DNA of 64,000 bases from positions 744,001-808,000 of the forward strand of contig NZ_JAAXMS010000001.1 in assembly GCF_012290005.1 (NCBI RefSeq), written 5' to 3'. Below, piece after piece: positions 56,317 through 64,000 of the stretch; position 1 is the stretch's first letter, and every line of letters begins with the position of its first letter. The DNA is from Crateriforma spongiae (GTDB taxonomy: Bacteria > Planctomycetota > Planctomycetia > Pirellulales > Pirellulaceae). The notes beneath the pieces are model-generated. The model was not told where the DNA came from. It did not search any database and saw nothing but the letters and a program-made list of their open reading frames with translations. A program made the translations under genes and the position numbers.

Positions 56317-56847
56317 GTTTGTTCTCTGGGGAACGGTCGTTAAAAAAAGTCGAGGGTTAGGGAGATGCCCGTGTAAAACGTCATGTTTTGGCGGGCAATT
56401 TATTTGTGTCTTGCAATACGGTCAATGAGACAGCTGGTCCAGAACGTGCGGATGCGACCAACGAGCGCGTCAAGCGGAACCAGAGACCGGTTGTCGATCA
56501 CCCGTCAAACATCTCTCTGACCAGCTGTCTTGGTCGCTCGACCGACCCCGCAGACCTGGGACTTGGGACGTAAATTCGACGAAGCCGATGCTGTCGCAAG
56601 ACCCGAGAGTTGGAAGCATTTCCGGCCAGGAAGATGTCGAGCCGAAGATGCACGCCGCGTCCCAAAGCGACACTGCCGACCGAAAAGCTGGCGGCGTTGC
56701 TGTCTTCCATGGCCAGCGACGACAATCGCCTTTGAGGCAACCACGGGCATCGTCACGCCGAAGCGTTTTTCGCGCGGGATACCTGGGCAATGGCTGCCGC
56801 GAAGGAGACCGGTCGGCGGGTCCGGCGCGGCGACAAGGCGTCCGAAA
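56317..56847. other. Intergenic region, 531 bp
   Basis: It lies between ppdK and tRNA-Leu, both on the minus strand. No gene is supported; short ORFs in several frames show no family or signal. It holds the ppdK leader with a hairpin at 56367-56396. Confidence 0.5.
56367..56396 (-). promoter_or_regulatory. Hairpin in the ppdK leader
   Basis: GCCCG (56367-56371) pairs with CGGGC (56392-56396), with an inner AAAAC/GTTTT stem (56375-56379, 56385-56389). It lies 51 bp upstream of the ATG. A regulatory leader or a chance dyad. Confidence 0.35.
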
Positions 56848-56929
56848 TGGGGCTGACAGGAATCGAACCTGCACTTCCGAAGAAACTGGAACCTAAATCC
56901 AGCGCGTCTGCCAGTTCCGCCACAGCCCC
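56848..56929 (-). tRNA. tRNA-Leu (TAG anticodon)
   Basis: The minus strand folds with acceptor GGGGCTG/CAGCCCC, discriminator A73, a D arm, anticodon stem CTGGA/TCCAG around TTTAGGT (anticodon at 56893-56895), a long class II variable arm (GTTTCTTCGGAAGTG region) and a T arm with GGTTCGATTCC. Class II size (82 nt) fits Leu. CCA is not encoded. Confidence 0.93.
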
Positions 56930-57151
56930 GCGGTGTGGTGTTTGTGTCTGGTTCACTTAAGGCGAACCGAGAACCGTCGAATTTCAATCACTATGGAAGC
57001 GGTTGGTCACTCCGATGCTGAGGCGAATCAGATACGGAGGCGACCCAATCAATCGCACGCCCCGGCCGAACCGATTCGGTTAGGGCTGGGGCAATGCATT
57101 CGCGAAACGATCCGGTGATCGCCCCGCGCTTCGTCTTCGGCCGCGTGTCTC

Positions 57152-57171
57152 GTCCGGATGCATGTCCGGAC
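57152..57171 (-). terminator. Hairpin downstream of rplI
   Basis: GTCCGGA (57152-57158) and TCCGGAC (57165-57171) form a perfect 7-bp stem with a 6-nt loop. It lies 27 bp after the rplI stop. No T run follows on the minus strand, so termination there is uncertain. Confidence 0.4.
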
Positions 57172-57198
57172 AAACGAAACACGGTCAACGGCTTGCAA

Positions 57199-57726
57199 TC
57201 AGGCTTCGGCCGATTCGGCGGTGACCGTCGGGACGACCCAGACTTTCAGGCTGGCGTCGACTTCGCTGTGCAAGTGGATCTTGACCGTGTACAGACCCAG
57301 TTCCTTCAGCGGACCTTCCAAACGGATCTGGTCTTGGGCCAAGGTGAAGCCGGCTTCCTTCAGGGCGTCGACGATTTCGTGCGGACCGACGCTTCCGTAC
57401 AGGTGACCTTCGTCGTTGGCATTGGCTTCGATCGTGATCGACTGCTTGCCCAGTTCGTCGGACAGGTCTCGCCACTCCTTCAGCTTTTCCAGTTCGATCG
57501 CACGCAGTTTGTCGCGGTGCTTTTCCACCATTCGCTTGTGGTGGTCATTGGCGATGGTTGCCAGACCTTGCGGCAGCAGGTAGTTCAGCGCGTAACCGCG
57601 TTTGACTTCGACGATGTCGCCCTGCTTGCCCAGGTGTTCGATGTTGTGGATCAGCAACAGTTGGATGCCGCCGTTTTCGCCCTTGGGCAGGCGTTTAAAC
57701 GTTTGCTTGTGACGGGTCGCAGGCAT
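57199..57726 (-). CDS. rplI: 50S ribosomal protein L9
   Basis: 175 residues. The L9 N-domain is plain: IQLLLIHNIEHLGKQGDIVE and VKRGYALNYLLPQGLAT (about 21-57), followed by the long connecting helix and the C-domain (EANANDEGHLYGSV). It is longer than the usual ~150 because of a basic extension of about 20 residues (MPATRHKQTFKRLPKGENGG) before the canonical start. No internal ATG fits the canonical start, so the extension is probably real. Last gene of the L25-pth-S6-ssb-L9 series; hairpin 57152-57171 follows. Confidence 0.95.
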   Translation of the reverse strand: MPATRHKQTFKRLPKGENGGIQLLLIHNIEHLGKQGDIVEVKRGYALNYLLPQGLATIANDHHKRMVEKHRDKLRAIELEKLKEWRDLSDELGKQSITIEANANDEGHLYGSVGPHEIVDALKEAGFTLAQDQIRLEGPLKELGLYTVKIHLHSEVDASLKVWVVPTVTAESAEA

Positions 57727-57802
57727 GATCGTGATCTGTGATGGAAATGGTGAATGAATGAAGTGTTTTGGTTAGATTCGTCGGCCTTGGGCGGCGAGTC
57801 GA

Positions 57803-58300
57803 TCAGAACGGGATGTCGGCGTCTTCGTACCCGGCACCTTCGCCGGTCGGCTGCGCGTCACCGCGTCCGGGTGGCGGACCCGAATCATCGCGATGGCTTT
57901 GCGGCGGGGGACCGCCCTGGGACGCGTCGCCTTGTGCGGGACGACGACCGCCGCCACCGCCGCCGGATCCGTCACGTCCGCTGATCAACTGCATGCGTTC
58001 GCCGATGACCCGCAGTTTGTAATTCTTCTTGCCGTCCTTTTCCCAGGAATCCAGTTTCAGGCGGCCTTCGATAAAGATCGGAGAGCCCTTGCTTAGGTAT
58101 TCGCTGGCGACTTCCGCGGTTCGTCCCCACAGGGTGACGTCCACGAAAGTGGTTTCGTCGACCCATTCGCCTTCGGCATTCTTTCGTCGATCGTTGACGG
58201 CGATACCGATGTCGGTCACGGCACGTCCCCCGGGCGTGTAACGCAAGTCAATGTCTCGCGTCAAGTTGCCCATCAAGACGACGCGATTGTAGCTGGCCAT
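57803..58300 (-). CDS. ssb: Single-stranded DNA-binding protein
   Basis: 165 residues from ATG 58300 ([20 protein letters not shown]; the ORF extends upstream, but that part is not SSB). The OB fold covers about 1-110: [38 protein letters not shown], and [19 protein letters not shown] Gly/Asp/Pro/Gln-rich linker leads to the acidic tip ...DADIPF, which binds repair and replication proteins. It lies 58 bp after rpsF on the same strand. It should form tetramers on ssDNA. Confidence 0.97.
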   Translation of the reverse strand: MASYNRVVLMGNLTRDIDLRYTPGGRAVTDIGIAVNDRRKNAEGEWVDETTFVDVTLWGRTAEVASEYLSKGSPIFIEGRLKLDSWEKDGKKNYKLRVIGERMQLISGRDGSGGGGGGRRPAQGDASQGGPPPQSHRDDSGPPPGRGDAQPTGEGAGYEDADIPF

Positions 58301-58358
58301 CGGCGAGGTCTCCTTGTTGTGGTTTGGGGGATGTGACGATGAATCGCGGAACGCGGAA

Positions 58359-58781
58359 TCAGGCTTCTGCCGGGGCTTCGGCGGCGGCCGGGGCCGGTGT
58401 GTCGCCGGATTCCGAGTCGCCGGCTTCGTCCGAATCCGCTCCAACGACGCGTTCGCCGCGAGCGTTTGCCAGGATCGGTTCCACCAGGCGCGGATCCAAG
58501 CGGATGGTCAGGTGGCGAACGACGGCGTCATCCAAGTGGAATCCGCGGTCGGTCTTGGCGACCACATCGCCTTCGCCGGAGAAGTACACCAACCAGTAGG
58601 TGCCTTTTTGGTGCCCGTTGATCGGGTACGCCAGTTTCTGTTCCATCCACAATCGGTTGACGTGAACTTCACCACCGGCCGCCGTGACAACTTCTTCCAC
58701 TCGTTTTGCAACGCCACCGGGGTCGCGTGCGTAGTGGTTGCTGTCCAGGATCAACAGGGTTTCGTAGGTGTTGTTGGCCAC
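58359..58781 (-). CDS. rpsF: 30S ribosomal protein S6
   Basis: 140 residues. Ferredoxin-like S6 core: [12 protein letters not shown] (3-14), [40 protein letters not shown] and [19 protein letters not shown] (about 83-105). The tail of about 35 residues ([20 protein letters not shown]) is acidic and Ala/Pro-rich. Such tails are common; in E. coli the S6 tail is glutamylated by RimK, and whether that happens here is unknown. It lies between pth and ssb on the minus strand. Confidence 0.95.
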   Translation of the reverse strand: MANNTYETLLILDSNHYARDPGGVAKRVEEVVTAAGGEVHVNRLWMEQKLAYPINGHQKGTYWLVYFSGEGDVVAKTDRGFHLDDAVVRHLTIRLDPRLVEPILANARGERVVGADSDEAGDSESGDTPAPAAAEAPAEA

Positions 58782-58863
58782 TTTTCGGGGTCTCTCGTAA
58801 AAAGTGATTCGATGCCGGGGCGATTCGTCACCGGATCGTTTCGTTGTCTGTGCGGCTTTTCGG

Positions 58864-59433
58864 TCAATCGGCCTTCGCGTTGTATCGGCTCATCACCGCC
58901 GTCATGTCGTCCACTGCCCAGTCCATGACGGCCTGAGCGGCACGATCGATCGCCGGATCGATCAACGACTGTTCCTGGGAATCGAAGCGACCCAACACAT
59001 AGTCGGGCGTTTGCCAACCAGGTGGCGGTCGGTCGATTCCAACCCGCAAGCGGGCAAATTCTTCGCCGCCCAACATCCGAATGATGTCGGCCAGCCCTTT
59101 TTGGCCACCCGCACTGCCGCGTGGTCGGATCCGCAATCGCCCGGTCGGCAGATTCAGATCGTCGCAGACGACCAGCAGGTCGGCGTCATCCAATTTGTAA
59201 AAATCTTTTGCCTTGCGGACGCTTCGGCCGCTGGCATTCATGTAAGTGTGTGGCCAAAGCAGGACCAGTTTTTGTCCGCCGCTGTGGCCTTCGGTCACCT
59301 CGCCTTCGAACTTCGTCTTCGCCCCCGGCGCCGCCAGCAAGCCGGCCAGTTTCGCCAAGACGTCGAACCCGACGTTGTGCCGTGTTCCCTGGTATTTCCG
59401 GCCCGGATTGCCAAGCCCGACGATCAGTTTCAT
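58864..59433 (-). CDS. pth: Peptidyl-tRNA hydrolase
   Basis: 189 residues. Catalytic residues align with E. coli Pth: Asn9 (VGLGNPGRKY), His19 (GTRHNVGF), Asn66 (YMNASGRS) and Asp92 (VCDDLNLP). The GSAGGQKGL loop (about 107-115) is also present. It releases peptides from peptidyl-tRNA dropped off the ribosome. It is followed by rpsF (82 bp gap) and preceded by rplY. This order, ctc/rplY before pth, is common in bacteria. Confidence 0.97.
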   Translation of the reverse strand: MKLIVGLGNPGRKYQGTRHNVGFDVLAKLAGLLAAPGAKTKFEGEVTEGHSGGQKLVLLWPHTYMNASGRSVRKAKDFYKLDDADLLVVCDDLNLPTGRLRIRPRGSAGGQKGLADIIRMLGGEEFARLRVGIDRPPPGWQTPDYVLGRFDSQEQSLIDPAIDRAAQAVMDWAVDDMTAVMSRYNAKAD

Positions 59434-59587
59434 AAGACCGATGCGTGCTGTTGGACGTTACGGCGTGGTGGACCGGGTGTGGTGGGATGCCAATGTATCG
59501 TGGGACGCGGCGATCGACCAAGCGATGCGACGGACGGGACGCTTGTGCAAACATCTGCCGGTGCCGCACGGCCAAGTCGCGATCGGA

Positions 59588-60205
59588 TCACTCCTCGTCC
59601 TTTTCGCCTCCCTTGGCGATGACTTCCGGTTCGCCGCTGCCGGCTTCACCCGCTTCTTCGCTCTCGGTCTTCGGCATTTCGATGTGAACCACGGTCGTCT
59701 CGGCCGGAGTGACCAATTCGGCGCCCTCGGGCAGCATGACGTCACCCGCGGTCAAGTGCTGGCCGACGCCCAGACCGTTGACGTCCAGTTGAACCGATTC
59801 GGGAATATCGCCGGCCGGACAGCGGATTTCGACTTCGTGCAGATTTTCCAGCAACAATCCGCCTTCGCGAACGCCGGGGGCGTCGCCGACGGTGGTCAGT
59901 GCCACGGTGACGTCGACCTTTTCCCGCAAGTTGACACGCATCAAATCCATGTGCAGCACTTCGATCCCCAACGGATCCCACTGCATGTCGGCCACCAAAG
60001 CGGTTTCGTTGACGTCACCCTTCAGTTCCACGGTGCGTCCGTGATGACGCAACAGCAATTGGACGTCATCGTTGGGGACCGACAAATGTTCGTTGCTTTC
60101 GCCGTGACCATACAGCACGGCGGGCACCCGGCCGCTGCGACGCAGACGGCGGGAATCAGTGGTGCCCAAGTTGGTTCTTTTTTCGACCTGCAATACGTCT
60201 GCCAT
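59588..60205 (-). CDS. rplY: 50S ribosomal protein L25 / general stress protein Ctc family
   Basis: 205 residues from ATG 60205 (MADVLQVEKRTNLGTTDSRR; upstream ORF extension discarded). The N-terminal 5S-rRNA-binding L25 domain has RRSGRVPAVLYGHGESNEHL (about 22-41) and is followed by a TL5-like beta domain (about 95-180), with LRVNLREKVDVTVAL-type strands. The tail is acidic (ESEEAGEAGSGEPEV), making this the long Ctc/TL5 form rather than the short E. coli L25. First gene of the translation cluster. Confidence 0.93.
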   Translation of the reverse strand: MADVLQVEKRTNLGTTDSRRLRRSGRVPAVLYGHGESNEHLSVPNDDVQLLLRHHGRTVELKGDVNETALVADMQWDPLGIEVLHMDLMRVNLREKVDVTVALTTVGDAPGVREGGLLLENLHEVEIRCPAGDIPESVQLDVNGLGVGQHLTAGDVMLPEGAELVTPAETTVVHIEMPKTESEEAGEAGSGEPEVIAKGGEKDEE

Positions 60206-60464
60206 GGCAGGATCAACCTTCCAGTCGACTGGTGCTTGTTTTTTGAAACGGAATCGACACAGGCGAAACACCGGATCGGGTCGCGTGCCAGAGTCCGCAA
60301 GCACGTTCGAAACAATTTCGCCAAATTTTAAAGGGCGTAAGTATGGCGAACCGATCGGCGATGGCAAGCCCAAAGCACCGCCGAAAAACACGCTTTTGGC
60401 GGGGCCAAAGCGAATCGAGGCCCCCCATGGCGATCCGGGCACCCGGTCCGGCGTGGCGGCCGGC

Positions 60465-61370
60465 CTACTTTGCCAGCGGATCGGCGTTTCCCAGCGTTTC
60501 GTGAAGCTGGTGCCAGATCAGCATCAACATGTCCGAACTGATGTCCAGCCGCTGAAAGACGATGTCCGCCGGCGTGGGCAAGGTGCATTCTTTCGCGATT
60601 GCCCGCCCGATCCGACAGCAAAGATAATTGGAAATGACGACACAGCACAGCACCGGATCCAGCGTGTCGAGCGATTGGCCGGACAGATCATCGTGATGTC
60701 GTAACGCCACCGATTGGGCCGCATCGGGCAATTCCCAGTGCTTCAGAACCGCCGCGCCCAGCGGTGCGTGGCTCCAACCGTTGCGGTCGAATTCCACCTC
60801 TTGGATCGTCGAGAGCCGGTCGACCTCGGCGAAAACTTCCGCCGTTTCCCAGGGATTCAGCGTTGCCGTGACGGCGACCCCGATGTCGTGAAGTGTTCCG
60901 ACCAGCATCACACTGCCGGGGTCATCGACGCCACAGGTCCGCGCGATCATCGCCGATACCGCGCCGACCCCGACGCTGTGGCTCCACAGCCGACGTGGGT
61001 CAAATCCGTCGGCCGGTTTGCACTGCAAGTACCGCCGGCGGACCTCCGCCAAGAACGTCAAACGCGCGATGTCGGCCGAACCGAGGGTCTGGATGGCTTC
61101 GGCAAGGTTGGAAAACGGCGTTGATAAGTTGAACAGCGGCGTGTTGCACCAACGCAGCACACGCGATGCAAGTTCGCGGTCCGCCGCGAGCCAGCGGCAC
61201 ATCGACCGGCTGGTTTTTCCGTCCAAGGCACCTTCGGCGATCATCCGTCGCGCGGGTTCGCTTAACGCGTATTCCCACCGCGCCTGTTCGGCACGTTGCG
61301 ACAGCTGAGGAGTACGGGACGTGGTGGGAGGCATCGATCGGCGGCTTGGGTGTCGGTGTGACATGACCAT
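60465..61370 (-). CDS. HDOD-domain protein
   Basis: About 301 residues from ATG 61370; ATG 61364 is an alternative and the ORF extends to 61412. An HDOD domain fills about 30-250: SRSMCRWLAADRELASRVLR, AIQTLGSADIARLTFLAEV, LVGTLHDIGVAVTA and HAPLGAAVLKHWELPDAAQS. HDOD proteins resemble HD phosphodiesterases but usually lack full catalytic metal sites, and act in signalling and cell-state control. Here 'HDIG' is intact (about residue 162) and a second His lies in 'HAPLGAAVLKHW', so enzymatic activity cannot be ruled out. It is divergent from the ATPase gene, 204 bp away. Confidence 0.85.
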   Translation of the reverse strand: MVMSHRHPSRRSMPPTTSRTPQLSQRAEQARWEYALSEPARRMIAEGALDGKTSRSMCRWLAADRELASRVLRWCNTPLFNLSTPFSNLAEAIQTLGSADIARLTFLAEVRRRYLQCKPADGFDPRRLWSHSVGVGAVSAMIARTCGVDDPGSVMLVGTLHDIGVAVTATLNPWETAEVFAEVDRLSTIQEVEFDRNGWSHAPLGAAVLKHWELPDAAQSVALRHHDDLSGQSLDTLDPVLCCVVISNYLCCRIGRAIAKECTLPTPADIVFQRLDISSDMLMLIWHQLHETLGNADPLAK

Positions 61371-61574
61371 GCGAACTCTGAACCATAGCTTTCGCAATCC
61401 GTCCTGCGGCACTCTTGCGGCTGCCCCATTCGGCGAAGGGCGGGGATGAGCGAAAGGGTGTCAAGAAGTACCGGTTGTTCGGATTGCAAACGCGCGACCC
61501 CCACCGCGTCGCGGCGTTATCCATGCCTGCCGATAAATCCGGAAGTCGGAAAGGATTCCAACCATGGGTGCAAA

Positions 61575-63194
61575 ATGAGTTCATCGAATCGTCCCGCCGC
61601 GCCGGGAATGCCGTCCGCTGCCCCCGATGCGGATAGCCAGCTGGACGCTTTGCTGGCCAGAATCGAGTCGCTCAGCGGTCAAGCGGCCGAGTCGAGCGAT
61701 GGTGCCATCCCGACGTCATCTTCGGCATCACTGCCACAGCCCAAACAACCGGCCACCTTGCCGTCCGATCGGACACCGGCGGCACCGCCTGCGACACCCG
61801 CCGCGGCGAATCCCGCAGCTGCCACCCGGCCGGCGACAGCAACTCGACCAGCTGCACCCCAACCCGCGGCACCGAAAGTTCGACCCGCCGAAGCTGCGTC
61901 TTCCGCCAAACTGGGCTTTCAACCATCGCGTGACGAACCTTGGCGTCCCATCGAACCGGCCACGATGCAGGAAGCGGGCGTCAACGAGACTTTGCTGGAA
62001 GCAATCGTCTATCGCTATCTGTTGAACGTCGGCGAATGTCCTGGTCGCCAGATCGCCGATCAGGTGAAGTTGCCGTTCCGCATGATCGAGCCGATCCTGA
62101 CGCGGCTGAAAATGGAACAGAACGTTGCGTACAAGAGTGCGACAGCGACCAACGATTACGTGTATATCCTGAGCGAATCGGGACGCGCGATCGCGCGGAA
62201 TCATGCCTCGGATTGCACCTACTACGGGGCCTGTCCGGTGCGGTTGCAAGACTACATCGTCAGTGTCAATAAACAGACGATCGAAGGTCAGTATCCGAAA
62301 AAGCGAAACCTGCAGGAAGCATTCCGAGATCTGCTGATCAATCCCAAGATGTTGCTGCGTTTGGGGCCCGCAATCGCCAGCGGCCGCGGCATGTTCCTGT
62401 TCGGCTTCCCCGGTAACGGGAAAACGTCCATCGCCGAGCGGGTCACCCGAGCGTTCGGAAAATACATTTGGATCCCGCGGGCGATCGATATCGACGGCGA
62501 CGTGCTGCGGGTCTTCGATCCGATGAACCACGAACTGGAAATGCCTGATCCGGGATCCGGGTTGCTCAAACAGGATCCGTTCGACCAGCGTTGGGTCCGC
62601 ATCAAGCGGCCCACCATCGTGGCCGGTGGCGAATTGACAATGGACATGCTGGAAGTCGCTCGCAACAACGAATCGAACATCAGCGAATCGCCGATGCAGC
62701 TGAAAAGCAACTGCGGCACGCTGGTCATCGATGACTTCGGCCGTCAAAAGATGAGCGTGGATCAGTTGCTGAACCGCTGGATCGTGCCGCTGGAGAAACG
62801 GTACGACTTTTTGAACATGGCCAGCGGAAAGAAAATCCAGGTCCCCTTTGATCAATTGGTCGTCTTCAGCACCAACCTGGAACCTAAGGACTTGGTCGAC
62901 GACGCGTTTTTGCGACGGATTCCCTACAAGATCGAAGTCGAAAATCCGCCGGAAGCCGACTTCCGCAAACTGTTCGAGATCATGTGCAAGGTGACCAAGA
63001 TCCCGTACGATCCCGGCCCGATCGATTACCTGATCAAGACGCACTACTTGCCCGTCAATCGACCGTTTCGTAACTGCCAGCCGCGTGACTTGTTGCTGCA
63101 GGTTCGCAACTATTGCCTGTACAACGATTTGAAAGTCGAACTGAAGAACGAGTACTTCGACTTCGCCTGTGACAACTACTTCAGCGTGATGTAG
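61575..63194 (+). CDS. AAA-type ATPase with N-terminal Pro/Ala linker and winged-helix-like region
   Basis: 539 residues from ATG 61575 (MSSSNRPAAPGMPSAAPDAD). A disordered Ala/Pro linker ends near 110. A winged-helix-like part follows (about 125-190): ETLLEAIVYRYLLNVGECPG, IADQVKLPFRMIEPILTRLK, and NDYVYILSESGRAIAR. The ATPase core has Walker A GFPGNGKTS (about 282-290), Walker B TLVIDDFGRQ, and sensor-like VVFSTNLEP with arginines in FLRRIPYK. A Cys-containing CTYYGACPVRLQDY segment (about 215) joins the parts. I recognise the fold but no named family. It may be a helicase loader, chaperone or regulator. It is convergent with the acetyltransferase gene. Confidence 0.75.
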   Translation: MSSSNRPAAPGMPSAAPDADSQLDALLARIESLSGQAAESSDGAIPTSSSASLPQPKQPATLPSDRTPAAPPATPAAANPAAATRPATATRPAAPQPAAPKVRPAEAASSAKLGFQPSRDEPWRPIEPATMQEAGVNETLLEAIVYRYLLNVGECPGRQIADQVKLPFRMIEPILTRLKMEQNVAYKSATATNDYVYILSESGRAIARNHASDCTYYGACPVRLQDYIVSVNKQTIEGQYPKKRNLQEAFRDLLINPKMLLRLGPAIASGRGMFLFGFPGNGKTSIAERVTRAFGKYIWIPRAIDIDGDVLRVFDPMNHELEMPDPGSGLLKQDPFDQRWVRIKRPTIVAGGELTMDMLEVARNNESNISESPMQLKSNCGTLVIDDFGRQKMSVDQLLNRWIVPLEKRYDFLNMASGKKIQVPFDQLVVFSTNLEPKDLVDDAFLRRIPYKIEVENPPEADFRKLFEIMCKVTKIPYDPGPIDYLIKTHYLPVNRPFRNCQPRDLLLQVRNYCLYNDLKVELKNEYFDFACDNYFSVM

Positions 63195-63238
63195 TCGCCA
63201 GTGCCGCGGGCTTGCTTCGCGGGGCCGCGATGCTTGGT

Positions 63239-64000
63239 TTATCGCAGTTTGCCGATCCCGGCATCGGGGGTCGTTGCACGGACGATCCGCTTGACCGATT
63301 CCTTCATCGGGATCGACTGCGCCGCATGGACCAGCATGCGTTCCAGGAATCGGTAGGTGCGATGGACCTTGCAACGGCTGATGCAGCCGGCCGAAACCTC
63401 GGTCACCGTATCCGTTTGTTTGCGTTTGTAAGGCTGTTCGCCATAGCCCATGTCGATCATCGTGATTCCGTGATCCGATGCCGCTTCGATGATGCCGCGG
63501 AACAGTGCGGTCCCCGGTGAATATCGGCCCAGTGCCGGATCGTAGGCGGGAAACCAATAGTGAAGTCGTCCGGATTCGATCATCCCGAAGTGCCCGGCTG
63601 CCGGTCGTCCGTCGACCCACAACACGCTCAACAAGCCTCGCGATGAACAGCGCCCAAGGTCTGCGGCATCCGAACCCAGGTTGCTGTGCAAGTCGCCGAT
63701 CATGCGGCGGGTCCAGTCGGGTTTGAACAGGTCCAAGATATGAGTCCGCCGGTACTGGTCACGTTTCCAGGCGATGACTTGGTCCAGCACGGCGGGTTCG
63801 CGACAGTCCAATTCCCAACGCACCGTCCCGACCTCACGCTGCATCTTGCGTGTTTTTTGAGGCTGGCGTCCGATCGTTTTGTGATCGCGACCCAATCGAT
63901 TCAGGTAGCCACGCGAATCGTCGCCTAGTTCGCAAGCAAACGATCGCACCGTCCGCATTCGAAAACGATCGCGGTCGCGATCGTTGACGCCCGTCATGGC
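63239..64000 (-). CDS. GNAT/CelD-like N-acetyltransferase (5' end cut by window edge)
   Basis: The minus-strand frame is open to the window edge, so the N-terminus is missing; the first ATG inside is at 63997, with an Ala codon before it. The C-terminal ~250 residues fit the CelD/BcsL/FemAB-like GNAT fold: a basic helix region (KTRKMQREVGTVRWELDC), ILDLFKPDWTRRMI, LLSVLWVDGRPAAGHFGMIE and SPGTALFRGIIEAASDHGIT, where acetyl-CoA is expected to bind. Such proteins work in polysaccharide or envelope acyl transfer, but that is family knowledge rather than evidence here. It is convergent with the ATPase gene (44 bp between stops). Confidence 0.72.
   Translation of the reverse strand, partial: AMTGVNDRDRDRFRMRTVRSFACELGDDSRGYLNRLGRDHKTIGRQPQKTRKMQREVGTVRWELDCREPAVLDQVIAWKRDQYRRTHILDLFKPDWTRRMIGDLHSNLGSDAADLGRCSSRGLLSVLWVDGRPAAGHFGMIESGRLHYWFPAYDPALGRYSPGTALFRGIIEAASDHGITMIDMGYGEQPYKRKQTDTVTEVSAGCISRCKVHRTYRFLERMLVHAAQSIPMKESVKRIVRATTPDAGIGKLR

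Noticed and set aside
56753-56956. 67-residue minus ORF reading through tRNA-Leu
   Set aside because: The residues AVAELADALDLGSS are the usual false peptide from a tRNA-Leu gene.
61728-63620. 630-residue minus ORF antisense to the ATPase
   Set aside because: It overlaps the ATPase, which has Walker A and B motifs. It has no fold or signal.

Overview
The window is one continuous stretch of chromosomal, housekeeping-rich DNA from a bacterium that looks like a planctomycete, most likely a Pirellulaceae (Rhodopirellula/Rubripirellula/Crateriforma-like). The grounds are moderately high GC by eye, a secreted Cys-type sulfatase, secretin-N-only 'GspD' proteins, Gly/Pro-rich exported proteins, a multi-EF-hand exported protein, ribosomal-protein genes split in a planctomycete-like way, and many long exported proteins that match no textbook family. 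This assignment rests on gene content and style; no database search was run. I see no insertion sequence, integrase, phage gene or CRISPR array.

Layout. 1-5271 (minus): a likely envelope glycan or lipid module (flippase-like membrane protein, GT2 polyprenyl-phosphate glycosyltransferase, GT-C-like membrane protein, AsmA-like protein cut by the window edge), divergent from an AI-2E/PerM transporter (5314-6972). 7133-10527: a small hypothetical and two tandem paralogous exported proteins that share the C-terminus PFVPVPPPVSPASP. 10881-13793: a LuxE-sized adenylating enzyme followed by an aldehyde-dehydrogenase-fold protein, read here as a possible two-part carboxylate/acyl reductase. 13917-15500: lysS. 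15729-19000: an RTX-like exported protein, then an EF-hand protein translationally coupled to an acyl-CoA dehydrogenase homologue. 19241-24718: enolase-superfamily enzyme, orphan NarL-type response regulator, a large low-complexity membrane-anchored protein, DJ-1/PfpI protein. 25055-32820 (plus): PQQ-type beta-propeller, voltage-gated K+ channel with a zinc ribbon, YdiJ-like FAD/Fe-S dehydrogenase, MoaD, MoaE and a cysteine desulfurase.

32963-46196: a cytochrome c'-like protein; a type II secretion/type IV pilus core (D-E-F order on the minus strand); methionine aminopeptidase; a lipoprotein; and a sulfatase fused to an SGNH/GDSL hydrolase. 46414-50177: an ADP-forming acyl-CoA synthetase fused to a GNAT acetyltransferase, convergent with an AcuC/HDAC-family deacetylase, so the two opposing arms of protein acetylation may sit side by side. 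50382-56316: ZIP transporter, Gfo/Idh/MocA oxidoreductase, tRNA-His, TPR protein, pyruvate phosphate dikinase. 56848-60205: tRNA-Leu and the translation cluster L25-pth-S6-ssb-L9, lacking rpsR. 60465-64000: HDOD protein, a AAA-type ATPase with an N-terminal winged-helix-like region, and the end of a CelD-like acetyltransferase.

The parts that look least described are the LuxE/ALDH pair, the tandem proteins with the shared C-terminal signature, the sulfatase-SGNH fusion, the acetylase/deacetylase pair, and the winged-helix/AAA ATPase.
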